From: Planktotalea sp.
GTDB taxonomy: Bacteria > Pseudomonadota > Alphaproteobacteria > Rhodobacterales > Rhodobacteraceae
Direction of reading: 5' to 3'
Length of the DNA: 64,000 nt
NCBI RefSeq assembly: GCF_018607995.1
Contig: NZ_JABBAL010000030.1
Span: forward strand, 434,001-498,000
Shown piece after piece: positions 49,834 through 59,177 of this stretch. The translations under genes were made by a program, and so were the position numbers. The notes below the pieces were generated by a model that worked only from the letters and a program-made list of their open reading frames with translations, was not told the origin of the DNA and searched no databases. The first letter of the stretch is position 1, and the number at the start of each line of letters is the position of its first letter.

Positions 49834-50541
49834 ATGAACACCACCGCAAAAATGACCGATGATCTGCGTGAGCGGATCATCACACGGCCTGACCTCATCC
49901 TTGAAGATAAGGATTTGATGAAGGCCTTGATCGAAGCCAATGAACGCGCAATGGGCGGCAACATAGTCGATCTGCGTGGCATCGTGATGGAGCGTCTTGA
50001 GGCGCGGCTTGATCGGCTTGAAGACACGCATCGCTCCGTCATTGGCGCCGCGTATGAAAACCTTGCTGGCACGAACCAAGTGCACCGCGCCATTCTGCGC
50101 ATGCTCGATCCAGTTGATTTTGAAAGCTTCCTCAAGGATCTTGGCGGTGAAGTCGCTGAGATCCTGCGTGTCGATTGCATTCGCCTCGTTCTTGAATCTG
50201 TGCAGGCCGAAGATGAGCCAGCGGTTAGCAAACTTTCCGATGTGCTGTGCGTCGCCGAACCCGGCTTTATTTCAACCTACCTAGGTGGCCATCCTGATCG
50301 CCCCTCGCGCAACGTGACACTGCGCCAGTTATCTGAAGGTGATAGCGCGATTTACGGCGACGCTGCTGGATGGGTCCGCTCAGAGGCTTGCCTGACCCTT
50401 GATTTTGGCGAGGGCCGCCTACCCGGCATGTTGGTTATGGGCGCGGAAGATCCGCATCAATTCACGCCGCAACAAGGCTCTGATCTTTTGGCCTTCTTTG
50501 GGGGCGTATTTGAGCGTGCAATGCGCCGCTGGCTGTCGTGA
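49834..50541 (+). CDS. DUF484 family protein, upstream of xerC
   Basis: A 235-residue GAF-like protein. DUF484 opens with an N-terminal helix RERIITRPDLILEDKDLMKAL, then a coiled coil (VMERLEARLDRLEDTHRSV) and a GAF-like domain ending LLAFFGGVFERAMRRWLS. DUF484 genes sit next to xerC in many proteobacteria, as here with a four-base overlap (GTGA). Function unknown; co-regulation with dimer resolution is suggested by context alone. Confidence 0.88.
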   Translation: MNTTAKMTDDLRERIITRPDLILEDKDLMKALIEANERAMGGNIVDLRGIVMERLEARLDRLEDTHRSVIGAAYENLAGTNQVHRAILRMLDPVDFESFLKDLGGEVAEILRVDCIRLVLESVQAEDEPAVSKLSDVLCVAEPGFISTYLGGHPDRPSRNVTLRQLSEGDSAIYGDAAGWVRSEACLTLDFGEGRLPGMLVMGAEDPHQFTPQQGSDLLAFFGGVFERAMRRWLS

Positions 50542-51458
50542 GCCTAATCTCCCCACAAGCACGCGACGCGTTAGCACATTGGTTAGAAACGCAAAAATCC
50601 CTCAAAGGCGCGTCGGAAAACACTATCAAAGCCTATAGCGCGGATACCGCCGACTTCATCAGCTTTATGACCAGCTACAAGCGCGAGCCTCAGGGCCTCG
50701 CTGCGCTTGCACGCATCACCACTCGCGATATGCGCGCTTGGATGGCGCAAACGCGCGGGGATGATGTGGGGGCGCGTTCGCTCGCACGTAAACTATCGTC
50801 AGTGAAAAACTTCTATCGCTGGCTCGCGGAACGCGAAGGGTTTGAACCCACAGCCGTTCTCACCATCCGCGCCCCTAAATTTCAAAAGAAACTCCCACGT
50901 CCATTAGCTGTTGAAGCTGCCAAGGCGATGATCGAAACAGTGGAATATCAAACCGTTCACACATGGGTTGCCGCACGCGATAGCGCTGTGCTGACGTTGT
51001 TATACGGCTGCGGCTTGCGGATTTCCGAAGCCCTGGGTCTCACAGGTGCAGATGTGCCGCTGCCCACCGCTTTGCGCATTTTAGGCAAAGGTGGGAAAGA
51101 ACGCGTGGTCCCTGTCCTACCAGCTGCACGCGAGGCGATTAAAGCTTACCTCAATATTTGCCCTTACCCGCTGGAACCGAACGCCCCGCTGTTTCGCGGC
51201 ATTCGCGGTGGTGCTCTCAATCCACGTGCCGTTCAAAGCGTGATGGCAAAAGCGCGTATGCAACTCGGCTTGCCCGCAACCGCAACACCACATGCGATGC
51301 GCCATAGTTTTGCGACCCATTTACTGAGTGCAGGAGGCGACTTACGCTCCATCCAGGAACTTCTTGGCCATTCATCTCTATCCACAACACAAGCCTACAC
51401 CGCCGTCGACACCGCCCGTCTCATGGAAGTCTATGAGCGCGCGCATCCCAAAGCCTGA
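50538..51458 (+). CDS. xerC: Site-specific tyrosine recombinase XerC
   Basis: A 306-residue recombinase resolving chromosome dimers at dif with XerD. The N-terminal core-binding domain (KGASENTIKAYSADTADFI) precedes the catalytic domain: LYGCGLRISEALGL (Arg), GKGGKERVVP (Lys), HAMRHSFATHLL (His-x-x-Arg), LLGHSSLSTTQAYTAV (His and Tyr). GTG start overlapping DUF484. A housekeeping gene, not a mobile-element integrase. Confidence 0.94.
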   Translation: MSLISPQARDALAHWLETQKSLKGASENTIKAYSADTADFISFMTSYKREPQGLAALARITTRDMRAWMAQTRGDDVGARSLARKLSSVKNFYRWLAEREGFEPTAVLTIRAPKFQKKLPRPLAVEAAKAMIETVEYQTVHTWVAARDSAVLTLLYGCGLRISEALGLTGADVPLPTALRILGKGGKERVVPVLPAAREAIKAYLNICPYPLEPNAPLFRGIRGGALNPRAVQSVMAKARMQLGLPATATPHAMRHSFATHLLSAGGDLRSIQELLGHSSLSTTQAYTAVDTARLMEVYERAHPKA

Positions 51459-51537
51459 ACGCTTCCCATCTCTAAAAAATATCGCCGCCGGTGGCATCCT
51501 TACTAGAAGCAATTTGCGCCCGCGGTAAAAATAGGCC

Positions 51538-52245
51538 ATGACGCCCGTTATGACACCACAAAACCGCGCCCTCGCCGTCCACCTTCTCACCGCCACTGGG
51601 GCTGTTTTCGCGATGCTCGCGATGCTCGCCGCAGTGGAGGCCAAATGGGACATGATGTTTCTCTGGCTCGTCGTCGCCTTCGCAGTCGATGGGATCGACG
51701 GCCCGCTTGCCCGCAAATATGATGTCAAACAATATGCCCCACAATTTGATGGCGTGCTGCTTGATCTGATCATCGACTACCTCACTTACGTCTTCATACC
51801 CGCCTTCGCGCTTTTCAAGTCGGGACTGCTTCCGGGTTGGACCGGCTGGTTTGCGATCATCGTGATCACCTTCGCATCGGCCATGTATTTCGCCGACAAT
51901 CGCATGAAAAAAAAAGATAATTCCTTTTCTGGCTTTCCCGGTTGTTGGAACATGTTGATCATCGTAATCTTCGCGATTGAGCCAAATTTCTGGATCTCGC
52001 TCGCCCTCGTTGCCGCACTTGCACTTGCGATGTTCTTACCTTTGAAGTTCATCCACCCTGTGCGCACAGAGCGCTGGCGCACCCTGTCGCTGCCTATTGC
52101 ACTGGCGTGGACATTCTTTGCAGGCTGGGCCGCTTGGGTCGATTTCTACCCGCAAAGTTGGGCGCATTGGGGTCTTGTTGTGACATCGGTCTATCTGCTG
52201 TTCGCAGGGATTGCTCAGCAAATTACTCCGGCTAAATCCGCGTAA
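51538..52245 (+). CDS. pcs: Phosphatidylcholine synthase
   Basis: A 235-residue integral membrane CDP-alcohol phosphotransferase that condenses choline with CDP-diacylglycerol. The signature reads DGIDGPLARKYDV then FDGVLLDLIIDYLTY (DG-x2-AR-x8-G-x3-D-x3-D with the Pcs spacing). SAMYFADNRMKKKDNSF follows. About eight membrane helices. It converges with the EamA gene with a 14-base overlap. It links to choline/carnitine metabolism in theme, not in location. Confidence 0.9.
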   Translation: MTPVMTPQNRALAVHLLTATGAVFAMLAMLAAVEAKWDMMFLWLVVAFAVDGIDGPLARKYDVKQYAPQFDGVLLDLIIDYLTYVFIPAFALFKSGLLPGWTGWFAIIVITFASAMYFADNRMKKKDNSFSGFPGCWNMLIIVIFAIEPNFWISLALVAALALAMFLPLKFIHPVRTERWRTLSLPIALAWTFFAGWAAWVDFYPQSWAHWGLVVTSVYLLFAGIAQQITPAKSA

Positions 52246-53071
52246 GGACAACGCCGAGAACGATCAAAGCTGCGGCAAAGCCTTTGCTCCGATCCATGCT
52301 GTCACCCATCACCAACCACCCGATGAGCACCGCGAATAAGATAGATGTTTCGCGTAATGCGGTGACCAAAGCAATCGGAGCTTGTGTCATGGCCCAAACT
52401 ACAATCGCGTAAGCCCCATAAGACGCAGCGGCCGCGACACTGCCAAGGGCCCAATCGCGCTGCTCTGCGCGCAACACAGCACGCCCGCGCAAGGCCAGAC
52501 AGATCGGCGTGAAGAACACCGCGTCCAATATAAACAACCACGCCACATACATGACGGTATCGCCCGAGATCCGCGCACCCAGCCCGTCTGCAATCGAATA
52601 CCCTGCGGTCATCAAAGCCGAACCAAGCGCGAACGGCACCAAACGCCGCGATTCCCCGTTGGCAAAAACACCGCGCGCCATCAGCAAGATGCCAATGCCG
52701 AGGGCGAGCACCCCGAGAAACTCCTTGATGCCAAGGGGATCCGTCAACACAGAAACGCTGATAACAAGCACCAACATAGGCGCACCACCGCGTGCTATTG
52801 GATAAACACGGCTGAGATCGCCCTGCTCATAGGCGTAAACCAGAAACAGTTTATATGCGGAATGAAACGCACCTGAGGCCAAGAGCCATGGGAACCAAAC
52901 TGACGCCTCGGGAAATTGTTGCGTGAGCGCAATCACCGCGCCCAAGCCGCCTTGCACAAGGGTCATGATCAGCATCGAGGTGAGCTTGCTCACCGAATTT
53001 TTGATGAGCGCATTCCAGCAGACATGCAGCAAAGCAGCCGCAAGAACCGCGAAGAATGTGAATGCGCTCAT
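52232..53071 (-). CDS. EamA/DMT-family transporter
   Basis: A 279-residue ten-helix permease. It has two EamA halves: FAVLAAALLHVCWNALIK at the start and ALMTAGYSIADGLGARI in the middle. The N-terminal half includes AYEQGDLSRVYPIARGGAP, typical of DMT carriers. Substrate unknown. Start at 53071 sits 18 bases after the ileS stop; its 3' end overlaps pcs by 14 bases. Confidence 0.85.
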   Translation of the reverse strand: MSAFTFFAVLAAALLHVCWNALIKNSVSKLTSMLIMTLVQGGLGAVIALTQQFPEASVWFPWLLASGAFHSAYKLFLVYAYEQGDLSRVYPIARGGAPMLVLVISVSVLTDPLGIKEFLGVLALGIGILLMARGVFANGESRRLVPFALGSALMTAGYSIADGLGARISGDTVMYVAWLFILDAVFFTPICLALRGRAVLRAEQRDWALGSVAAAASYGAYAIVVWAMTQAPIALVTALRETSILFAVLIGWLVMGDSMDRSKGFAAALIVLGVVLTRI

Positions 53072-53088
53072 ATATGCGTCATCGTCGT

Positions 53089-56013
53089 TTAGCCATCCAA
53101 TGCTTCTGTGCAGCGTCTGCACACACCTTCGTGCGCGTGAGTGCCTACATCTGGCAAGATTTTCCAGCAACGCTGGCATTTCTCGCCCTCTGCCTTGGCG
53201 AAAGCCACGGCAACACCGCTAACATCCGGCACTGTGAACGCTCCTTCCGGGGCCGCCTCGCCCGAAACTGTGATCGCGGATGTGATGCTGATATCGTCAA
53301 AGGGCACGCTGTCTAGGGCTTCTAGCAGCTCTGCATCTGCGATATAGACGGTGGGTGCCGCTTCCAGCGATGCGCCGATGACTTTCTCAGTGCGCTGGAC
53401 TTCCAAGGCCGCTGTCACAACACGGCGTGCTTGGCGAATGGACGCCCATTTGGCCGCCAATGCATCATCGCGCCACGCGGACGGTGTTTCGACGAAATCC
53501 TCCAAATGGACAGAGCTTTCATCTCCGCCGAAACGTTCCAACCAGACCTCTTCCATCGTGAAAACCAACACTGGTGCAAGCCATGTGGTCAAGCGCGTGT
53601 ACAACAAATCAAGAAGCGTGCGCGAAGCGCGACGGCGCGCAGTGTCGCCATCACAATAGAGCGCATCTTTGCGGATATCGAAATAGAAGGACGATAATTC
53701 AACTGTCGCAAAATTGAAGACTGCAGAGAAAACTCCTTGGAAATCAAAGGCTTTGTAGCCCGCTTGGACCGTCTCATCGAGTTCGGACAGGCGATGCAGC
53801 ACCCAACGTTCCAGCTCTGGCATATCCTCTGGGTCTACGCGATCTGCTTCACTAAAGTCGTTCAAAGACCCCAGCATAAAGCGCATGGTGTTGCGCAAGC
53901 GGCGATAGCTATCTGCCACACCTTTTAGGATTTCAGGACCGATGCGCTGATCGGATGTGTAATCCACCTGCGCCACCCAAAGGCGCAGAATATCCGCGCC
54001 ATATTGCTTGACAACAGTCTCCGGCACGATCGTGTTGCCCAGCGATTTGGACATCTTCATGCCCTTTTCGTCCAGCGTAAATCCGTGTGTCACAACATTG
54101 CGGTACGGTGCGCGTCCCAGCGTGCCGCAAGCCTGCAAAAGCGAGGAATGGAACCAACCACGATGCTGGTCTGTGCCTTCCATGTAGACGTCCGCGATGC
54201 CATCTTCCGTACCATCAGGACGGTCGCGTAGAACGAAAGAGTGCGTGGAGCCAGAATCGAACCAAACGTCCAAAACATCGAACACTTGATCGTAATCATC
54301 CGCGTTCACAATGCCATCCAAGAACCGTGCCTTCGCGCCATCCTTGTACCACGCATCTGCACCCTCAGTCTCAAACGCTTCTGTGATGCGCGTGTTCACT
54401 TCGTCATTGCGCAAAAGGAATTCAGGATCGGTCGGCAACAGGCCTTTGCTTGTGAACACCGTCAGCGGCACACCCCAAGCACGTTGCCGAGAGAGCACCC
54501 AATCAGGGCGCGCTTCGATCATGGAATAAAGGCGGTTACGCCCCGTCTGTGGCGTCCATTTCACCAGTTCGTCAATAGAGGTCAGTGCACGCTCACGGAT
54601 CGTCGTGCCATGGGTGTCCAGCCCGTCGTCCACCGCGCGATCCACAGCTGCGAACCATTGCGGCGTGTTGCGGTAGATGATCGGCGCTTTCGAGCGCCAG
54701 GAATGCGGATAGCTATGCTTGACCTTGCCGCGCGCCAAAAGGCCGCCAACTTCGACCAGCTTATCGATGATCGCCGTATTCGCATTGCCCTCTTTGCCGT
54801 TGGGCTTGAGGATCGCTTTGCCCCCAAAGAAAGGTAGATCCGCGCGGAAACGGCCATCATCCATGATGTTGTACGTGATGACTTGCTCAAGCATGCCAAG
54901 GTCGCGGTACAGCTCGAATTCTTCCATACCGTGGGAGGGCGCGCAGTGCACAAAACCCGTGCCTTCGGTATCGGTCACAAAGTCAGCGGGGCGGAAATCA
55001 CGGATGTCATCCCATTCGCCGTTGCCGCCTTCTGCTTCAAAGAGCGGGTGCATGAGCGAAATCGTCTTTAGCTGCGTATTCGTGACATCGGCTTTGCGGT
55101 TGTACATCCCCTCTTCTAAACGCGCACGTCTGAATACGTCCGCGGCAAGGTTATCTGCCAGCAAATAAGTGTCGCCTGCATTCAACCAGCATTCTTCTGG
55201 CGTCGAGGTGACTTCATAAAGACCGTAGGAAATCTCAGCCCCGTACACGACGGCTTTGTTGCTCGGGATTGTCCAAGGCGTTGTCGTCCAGATCACCACT
55301 TTCGCCGCGTCAAGCGTCGCATCACCCGTGCCTGTTACTTGAAACTTCACCCAGATCGTAAAGCTTTCCTTGTCGTGATACTCGACCTCCGCCTCGGCCA
55401 GCGCTGTCTGTTCAACAGGTGACCACATCACAGGCTTGGAGCCTTGATACAAAGTTCCATTCATCAGGAACTTCTGGAACTCCGCCGCGATCACCGCTTC
55501 GGCGTGGAAATCCATCGTCAGGTAGGGATCAGGCCAGTTGCCCGTGATCCCGAGGCGCTTGAATTCCTCGCGCTGGATATCTACCCAACCTTCGGCAAAT
55601 TTGCGGCATTCCTGACGGAAATCAACGATATCCACTTCGTCTTTGTTCTTGCCCTTTCTGCGATATTGCTCTTCGATCTTCCACTCAATCGGCAGACCGT
55701 GGCAATCCCAACCGGGCACATAACGCGCGTCAAAGCCCATCATTTGGTGCGAACGCACGATCATATCCTTGATCGTTTTGTTCAACGCGTGACCGATATG
55801 GAGATGCCCGTTCGCATAAGGCGGGCCGTCGTGCAGCGTAAAGGGCGTGCGGCCCTCTTTCGCGCGAAGGCGGTCATAAACCCCCATCTTTTCCCAGCGT
55901 TCAAGCCATTCAGGCTCGCGCTTGGGCAATCCGGCGCGCATCGGAAAATCGGTTTTGGGCAGGTTCAATGTGTCTTTGTAGTCAACAGTATTTTCAGGTG
56001 TGTCAGCACACAT
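53089..56013 (-). CDS. ileS: Isoleucyl-tRNA synthetase
   Basis: A 974-residue class I synthetase. The HIGH motif is HLHIGH at residues 70-75, the KMSKS motif is KGMKMSKSLGNTI, and a C-terminal zinc knuckle CQRCWKI / CRRC ends the protein, marking the bacterial (type 1) form. The editing domain (TTTPWTIPSNKAVVYG) is intact. The start at 56013 (MCADTPE) is preferred; the frame runs to 56076. Followed closely by an EamA transporter. Confidence 0.97.
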   Translation of the reverse strand: MCADTPENTVDYKDTLNLPKTDFPMRAGLPKREPEWLERWEKMGVYDRLRAKEGRTPFTLHDGPPYANGHLHIGHALNKTIKDMIVRSHQMMGFDARYVPGWDCHGLPIEWKIEEQYRRKGKNKDEVDIVDFRQECRKFAEGWVDIQREEFKRLGITGNWPDPYLTMDFHAEAVIAAEFQKFLMNGTLYQGSKPVMWSPVEQTALAEAEVEYHDKESFTIWVKFQVTGTGDATLDAAKVVIWTTTPWTIPSNKAVVYGAEISYGLYEVTSTPEECWLNAGDTYLLADNLAADVFRRARLEEGMYNRKADVTNTQLKTISLMHPLFEAEGGNGEWDDIRDFRPADFVTDTEGTGFVHCAPSHGMEEFELYRDLGMLEQVITYNIMDDGRFRADLPFFGGKAILKPNGKEGNANTAIIDKLVEVGGLLARGKVKHSYPHSWRSKAPIIYRNTPQWFAAVDRAVDDGLDTHGTTIRERALTSIDELVKWTPQTGRNRLYSMIEARPDWVLSRQRAWGVPLTVFTSKGLLPTDPEFLLRNDEVNTRITEAFETEGADAWYKDGAKARFLDGIVNADDYDQVFDVLDVWFDSGSTHSFVLRDRPDGTEDGIADVYMEGTDQHRGWFHSSLLQACGTLGRAPYRNVVTHGFTLDEKGMKMSKSLGNTIVPETVVKQYGADILRLWVAQVDYTSDQRIGPEILKGVADSYRRLRNTMRFMLGSLNDFSEADRVDPEDMPELERWVLHRLSELDETVQAGYKAFDFQGVFSAVFNFATVELSSFYFDIRKDALYCDGDTARRRASRTLLDLLYTRLTTWLAPVLVFTMEEVWLERFGGDESSVHLEDFVETPSAWRDDALAAKWASIRQARRVVTAALEVQRTEKVIGASLEAAPTVYIADAELLEALDSVPFDDISITSAITVSGEAAPEGAFTVPDVSGVAVAFAKAEGEKCQRCWKILPDVGTHAHEGVCRRCTEALDG

Positions 56014-56284
56014 ATCGGGCGTCCTTTGGAACGAAATATTTATAGAGAATTGAGAGGCGGCGCGGGTCGTCCTCATAAGCCTTATCCCGGCGGCTCACAC
56101 TCAGAGCGCCGGGCTGATAATTCGAATAATGATCGCGTATATCAGGCTCATCTTGATGCCGTTATAGGGCTGCATGCCTGCCGCGTCCAGAGCACCATCG
56201 CCCCCATTCCACCACAATTTTATCACGACCAAATCACAATCACACTCCACTAAAGGTTGAGTTTAATTTTGGTTTCCGGCGTTT

Positions 56285-56596
56285 TTGGTGATGATGATGT
56301 TTAACAAGGGCCTTTTATACGTCCTCGCAGGTCTCGGATGCATAGCATTGCCCGGGGTCAACCGTTTGTATCAAAACCACTTTGTGAAGGACGAAGCAGC
56401 ACCACAGGTTCGTCAAACAAAGCAGCAAGCCGAAGACAGTTGTGTTCGAGACTCAGTCCAAATTGCAGGCGTTTGGGTCGGATGCAAAGCAACCAGCTCT
56501 GCCCGTGAAGAAAAAACCGCCCCGCGCAAATTGCAGATGAACTCGCAACGGACCAAAGGCTCCGCAACGGGATCGCACTTTATCAAGTTGAAGTAG
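56285..56596 (+). CDS. Hypothetical small protein with one membrane helix
   Basis: A 103-codon frame. Residues 5-25 form a hydrophobic helix (FNKGLLYVLAGLGCIALPGV), then a hydrophilic region with DSCVRDSVQIAGVWVGCK and a basic end. Paired cysteines in a likely periplasmic part hint at a disulfide. The ATG at 56285 lacks a strong Shine-Dalgarno. No family recognised. It lies in a region of gene decay and may be a remnant. Confidence 0.4.
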   Translation: MVMMMFNKGLLYVLAGLGCIALPGVNRLYQNHFVKDEAAPQVRQTKQQAEDSCVRDSVQIAGVWVGCKATSSAREEKTAPRKLQMNSQRTKGSATGSHFIKLK

Positions 56597-56627
56597 ACGG
56601 CCCCACCTCATTTGCGTTTTCTTCTTG

Positions 56628-57317
56628 TTAGGAATCTTCAGGATTCCAACGTGCGCTCATCGCGCGATTAAGCCAAGCGAGCCCCGTTAGCGCCAATCCA
56701 AGGCCAAGGAAAGACGCGACGCGCACCAACCCGTTTAACCCACTCATGTCAATCAAGAAGACTTTGGCAATAGTCACCGCAATTCCCACCATTGCCAGTT
56801 TGCGCAACAAATCAGAGCGACGTGCGAAGGCGAACAACAACAAACCCACCGCTCCCAGCGTCATCGCAATCGTGTAGCTGTAAAGCTCGCCTTGACTTAC
56901 AGCATTGCTGGCGATTGCATCCCCTTTCCAGAAGCGCCTGATTTCTATGGCCATATAGACAACACCCATGAGAGCACTGAGGCCCGCAAACGTTGCACGC
57001 AGGTATCTGTAGATATGATCAAGCTTCCATACCAGCACTGCAAGCACGCCCGCGGGCACCAAATAGGCAATCGCTATCGTGTCGAGCAACAAAGGCCCCG
57101 CAATGTCGCGCACGCCCCAGCTCGTAATTGGAGCCATGCCTACCAGCGCAATGAACAAAACACCAAAACCGAGCACGCCAAGCAAGCTCGCCAATGGCAC
57201 GCGCACCCATGCAAAGCGCACCCCCTTGCGCCAGCGATACAGCTGCGCGCCCATCGAGATCAGCAAGATGGAGCCCGCAAGCGAGAGCCCCCAAAAACTG
57301 TCGATATCACTACGCAG
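56628..57317 (-). pseudogene. C-terminal remnant of a DUF2339 membrane protein
   Basis: About 230 codons of multi-helix membrane protein: GLSLAGSILLISMGAQLYRW, ATFAGLSALMGVVYMAIEIR, RKLAMVGIAVTIAKVFLIDM, GLVRVASFLGLGLALTGLAW. This is the tail of DUF2339 proteins, normally 800-1000 residues. The N-terminal two-thirds is absent: the frame runs upstream straight into ycjX sequence with no DUF2339 start. A GTG/ATG inside might still allow a short product, but not a normal one. Confidence 0.8.
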
Positions 57318-57785
57318 CGCGAGATCTAGCAGCCATTCGCCGGGTTAGTCCACAATATCCAGATGCACAGTGCGCGGTCCTTGCAAACCACCCAACAACC
57401 CGTTGGGCTGCACTTTCAACTACACCCGTAGCTCTGAAATCGCACGTGTGCTGTCGGGCTAATGCGGCTTTTGCGCCGTGAGTGCGCCAAGATGCGCTTC
57501 ATATTCAAAACGAGGGACAGTGTCGTCCGGCTGCGGCTGCAGGTAGGCCGCCACAATGCGCCCCTCTACCGCCGCACGAAGCTGCGCCATACGACCCTGG
57601 TCCAAAAGATTCGCCACCAAAGACGTGATAAACACAGTCTTGCCAGAGCGCGCCAAGCCGGTGACACCCAAACGGATCACAGGTTCGAACAACGCTTCGT
57701 TTACCGTGTCGCGCGCGCCCTCGATGGTGCGAATGATCCCGTCTGCACGGGTAGAAATGACCACTGGTGCTGCCTCGAAATTCAT
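57318..57785 (-). pseudogene. ycjX: 5' remnant of a YcjX-family P-loop protein, with three nonsense codons
   Basis: From the ATG at 57785 the frame reads VISTRADGIIRTIEGARDTV and the P-loop GLARSGKTVFITSLVANLL, then FEYEAHLGALTAQKPH. In-frame stops follow: TAG at 57459-57461 (where a Trp is expected before PDSTRAISELRV), TAG at 57420-57422, and TAA at 57345-57347 (a Tyr is expected in DIVDYPGEWLLDLAL). The same frame then continues into DUF2339 sequence. YcjX proteins are about 470 residues, so roughly the last 320 are deleted. Confidence 0.85.
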
Positions 57786-57875
57786 ATCAATGCTTAAAGG
57801 ATAAGGGCGCACCCTGCCCGTTACCAGAGGGGAAAAGCATTGCCGCAGGCCCCCTTGGGCGCTAAGAGCAACGCC

Positions 57876-58655
57876 ATGCCCAGATATGCACTCAAAGTTG
57901 AATACCACGGCGCGCCCTTTGTTGGCTGGCAAAGGCAGAAGACGCACGTCAGCGTGCAGGGCCAGATCGAGGCGGCGCTGGCAAAACTCGAACCCGGCAG
58001 CCACACGATTGGCGCAGCGGGTCGCACAGATGCGGGGGTACATGCGTGGGGGCAAGTGGCGCATTGCGACTTGGCGAAAGACTGGGATCCGTTCAAGTTA
58101 TCGGGGGCGATAAATTACCACCTTAAGCCTGACCCGATTTCAATTGTGGCTTGTGTAGAGGTCAACGATGACTGGCACGCTCGCTTTTCTGCGCTAGAGC
58201 GCCGCTATGAATTCCGCCTGTTGATGCGCCGCCCTCCTGCGACCCATGATGCGGGTCTCGTTTGGCAGGTCCCGCGCCTCTTGGACGTTGAGGCGATGCG
58301 AGAAGGCGCACAGCATTTGCTGGGCATGCACGATTTCACAACTTTTCGCTCCTCAATTTGCCAAGCTCAAAGCCCGCTTAAAACCCTCAACGAGCTCGAA
58401 GTCAGACAAATCGACGGCCCCTCAGGCCCCGAAGTCCGCTTCACTGTGCGCGCACGCTCGTTCTTACACAATCAAGTCCGTAGCTTTGTGGGCACCCTGG
58501 AAAGGGTTGGTTCAGGTGCTTGGACACCCGATGACGTAAAAACCGCACTAGAATCCCAAGACCGTCAAGCCTGCGGCCCGGTCAGCCCGCCCCATGGCCT
58601 CTACCTCGCAAATGTTACCTATCCCGAAGACGTCTTTAAAAGCGCCCCTGTTTAG
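57876..58655 (+). CDS. truA: tRNA pseudouridine(38-40) synthase
   Basis: A 259-residue enzyme modifying positions 38-40 of the anticodon stem. The catalytic aspartate is D52 in [35 protein letters not shown] begins the fold and [20 protein letters not shown] closes it. The ATG at 57876 is set by homology. It is monocistronic and convergent with the DUF3726 operon. Confidence 0.95.
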   Translation: MPRYALKVEYHGAPFVGWQRQKTHVSVQGQIEAALAKLEPGSHTIGAAGRTDAGVHAWGQVAHCDLAKDWDPFKLSGAINYHLKPDPISIVACVEVNDDWHARFSALERRYEFRLLMRRPPATHDAGLVWQVPRLLDVEAMREGAQHLLGMHDFTTFRSSICQAQSPLKTLNELEVRQIDGPSGPEVRFTVRARSFLHNQVRSFVGTLERVGSGAWTPDDVKTALESQDRQACGPVSPPHGLYLANVTYPEDVFKSAPV

Positions 58656-58733
58656 ACTTCTTTGGTTCCAAAACACCTCGATAAGTCCATCATTGATGAA
58701 AGGGGCAGCGCCCCAGCAACATCAAATTAAAAA

Positions 58734-59174
58734 TCAGTCGTTGTCCGTCAATCCTGCACCCGCCCCCGCTAGACGCGATGCATCGCTCTCGGGCACCAAA
58801 GTCTTTGCAGCAAAATTAGAAAGTTGATCCCAAACCTGCTCATTCACCTCGAAAGGCCCACAGATTAAGGTATGCGCACACAGCGCGTCAAACAACACCT
58901 GCGGCACCTCACAGGCAAGCGTAGCATCGACACCAGCCGCTTTCAAATCTCGCCAAGCGAGCACCGCTAGCACCGCATGCCCGTCACAGACGGAGCCATT
59001 TACCAGCTGAGGCACATCAAACGGCTGTTTTAACAGATCATTAACGCAGTCCAACGCGCCCTGCGCGGCCAAAGCAGGCGCTGCGCGGCCAAGCTCTTCT
59101 GCGCAACCAATCGACATCCCTGTCCCCCGCGCGGCTTTAAGAACCATACCGGAGATTTCATTGGCAGAGCGCAT
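58734..59174 (-). CDS. DUF3726 family protein
   Basis: A 146-residue soluble protein. DUF3726 begins RSANEISGMVLKAARGTGMS and IGCAEELGRAAPALAAQGAL. The middle has SVCDGHAVLAVLAWRDLKAA, and the C-terminus is polar. No catalytic motif is recognisable. Last in a three-gene operon after a 550-residue unknown protein; its start is within four bases of that gene's stop, with GTG (59177) or ATG (59174) as start. Function unknown. Confidence 0.8.
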   Translation of the reverse strand: MRSANEISGMVLKAARGTGMSIGCAEELGRAAPALAAQGALDCVNDLLKQPFDVPQLVNGSVCDGHAVLAVLAWRDLKAAGVDATLACEVPQVLFDALCAHTLICGPFEVNEQVWDQLSNFAAKTLVPESDASRLAGAGAGLTDND

Positions 59175-59177
59175 CAC

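Noticed and set aside
50538..51458. Tyrosine recombinase as evidence of an integrated element
   Set aside because: Pairing with DUF484 and the sequence identify housekeeping XerC; no other mobile-element gene is near.
58700..58720. Short GGGGC/GCCCC hairpin between truA and DUF3726
   Set aside because: Only five pairs and no T-tract; too weak to call a terminator.
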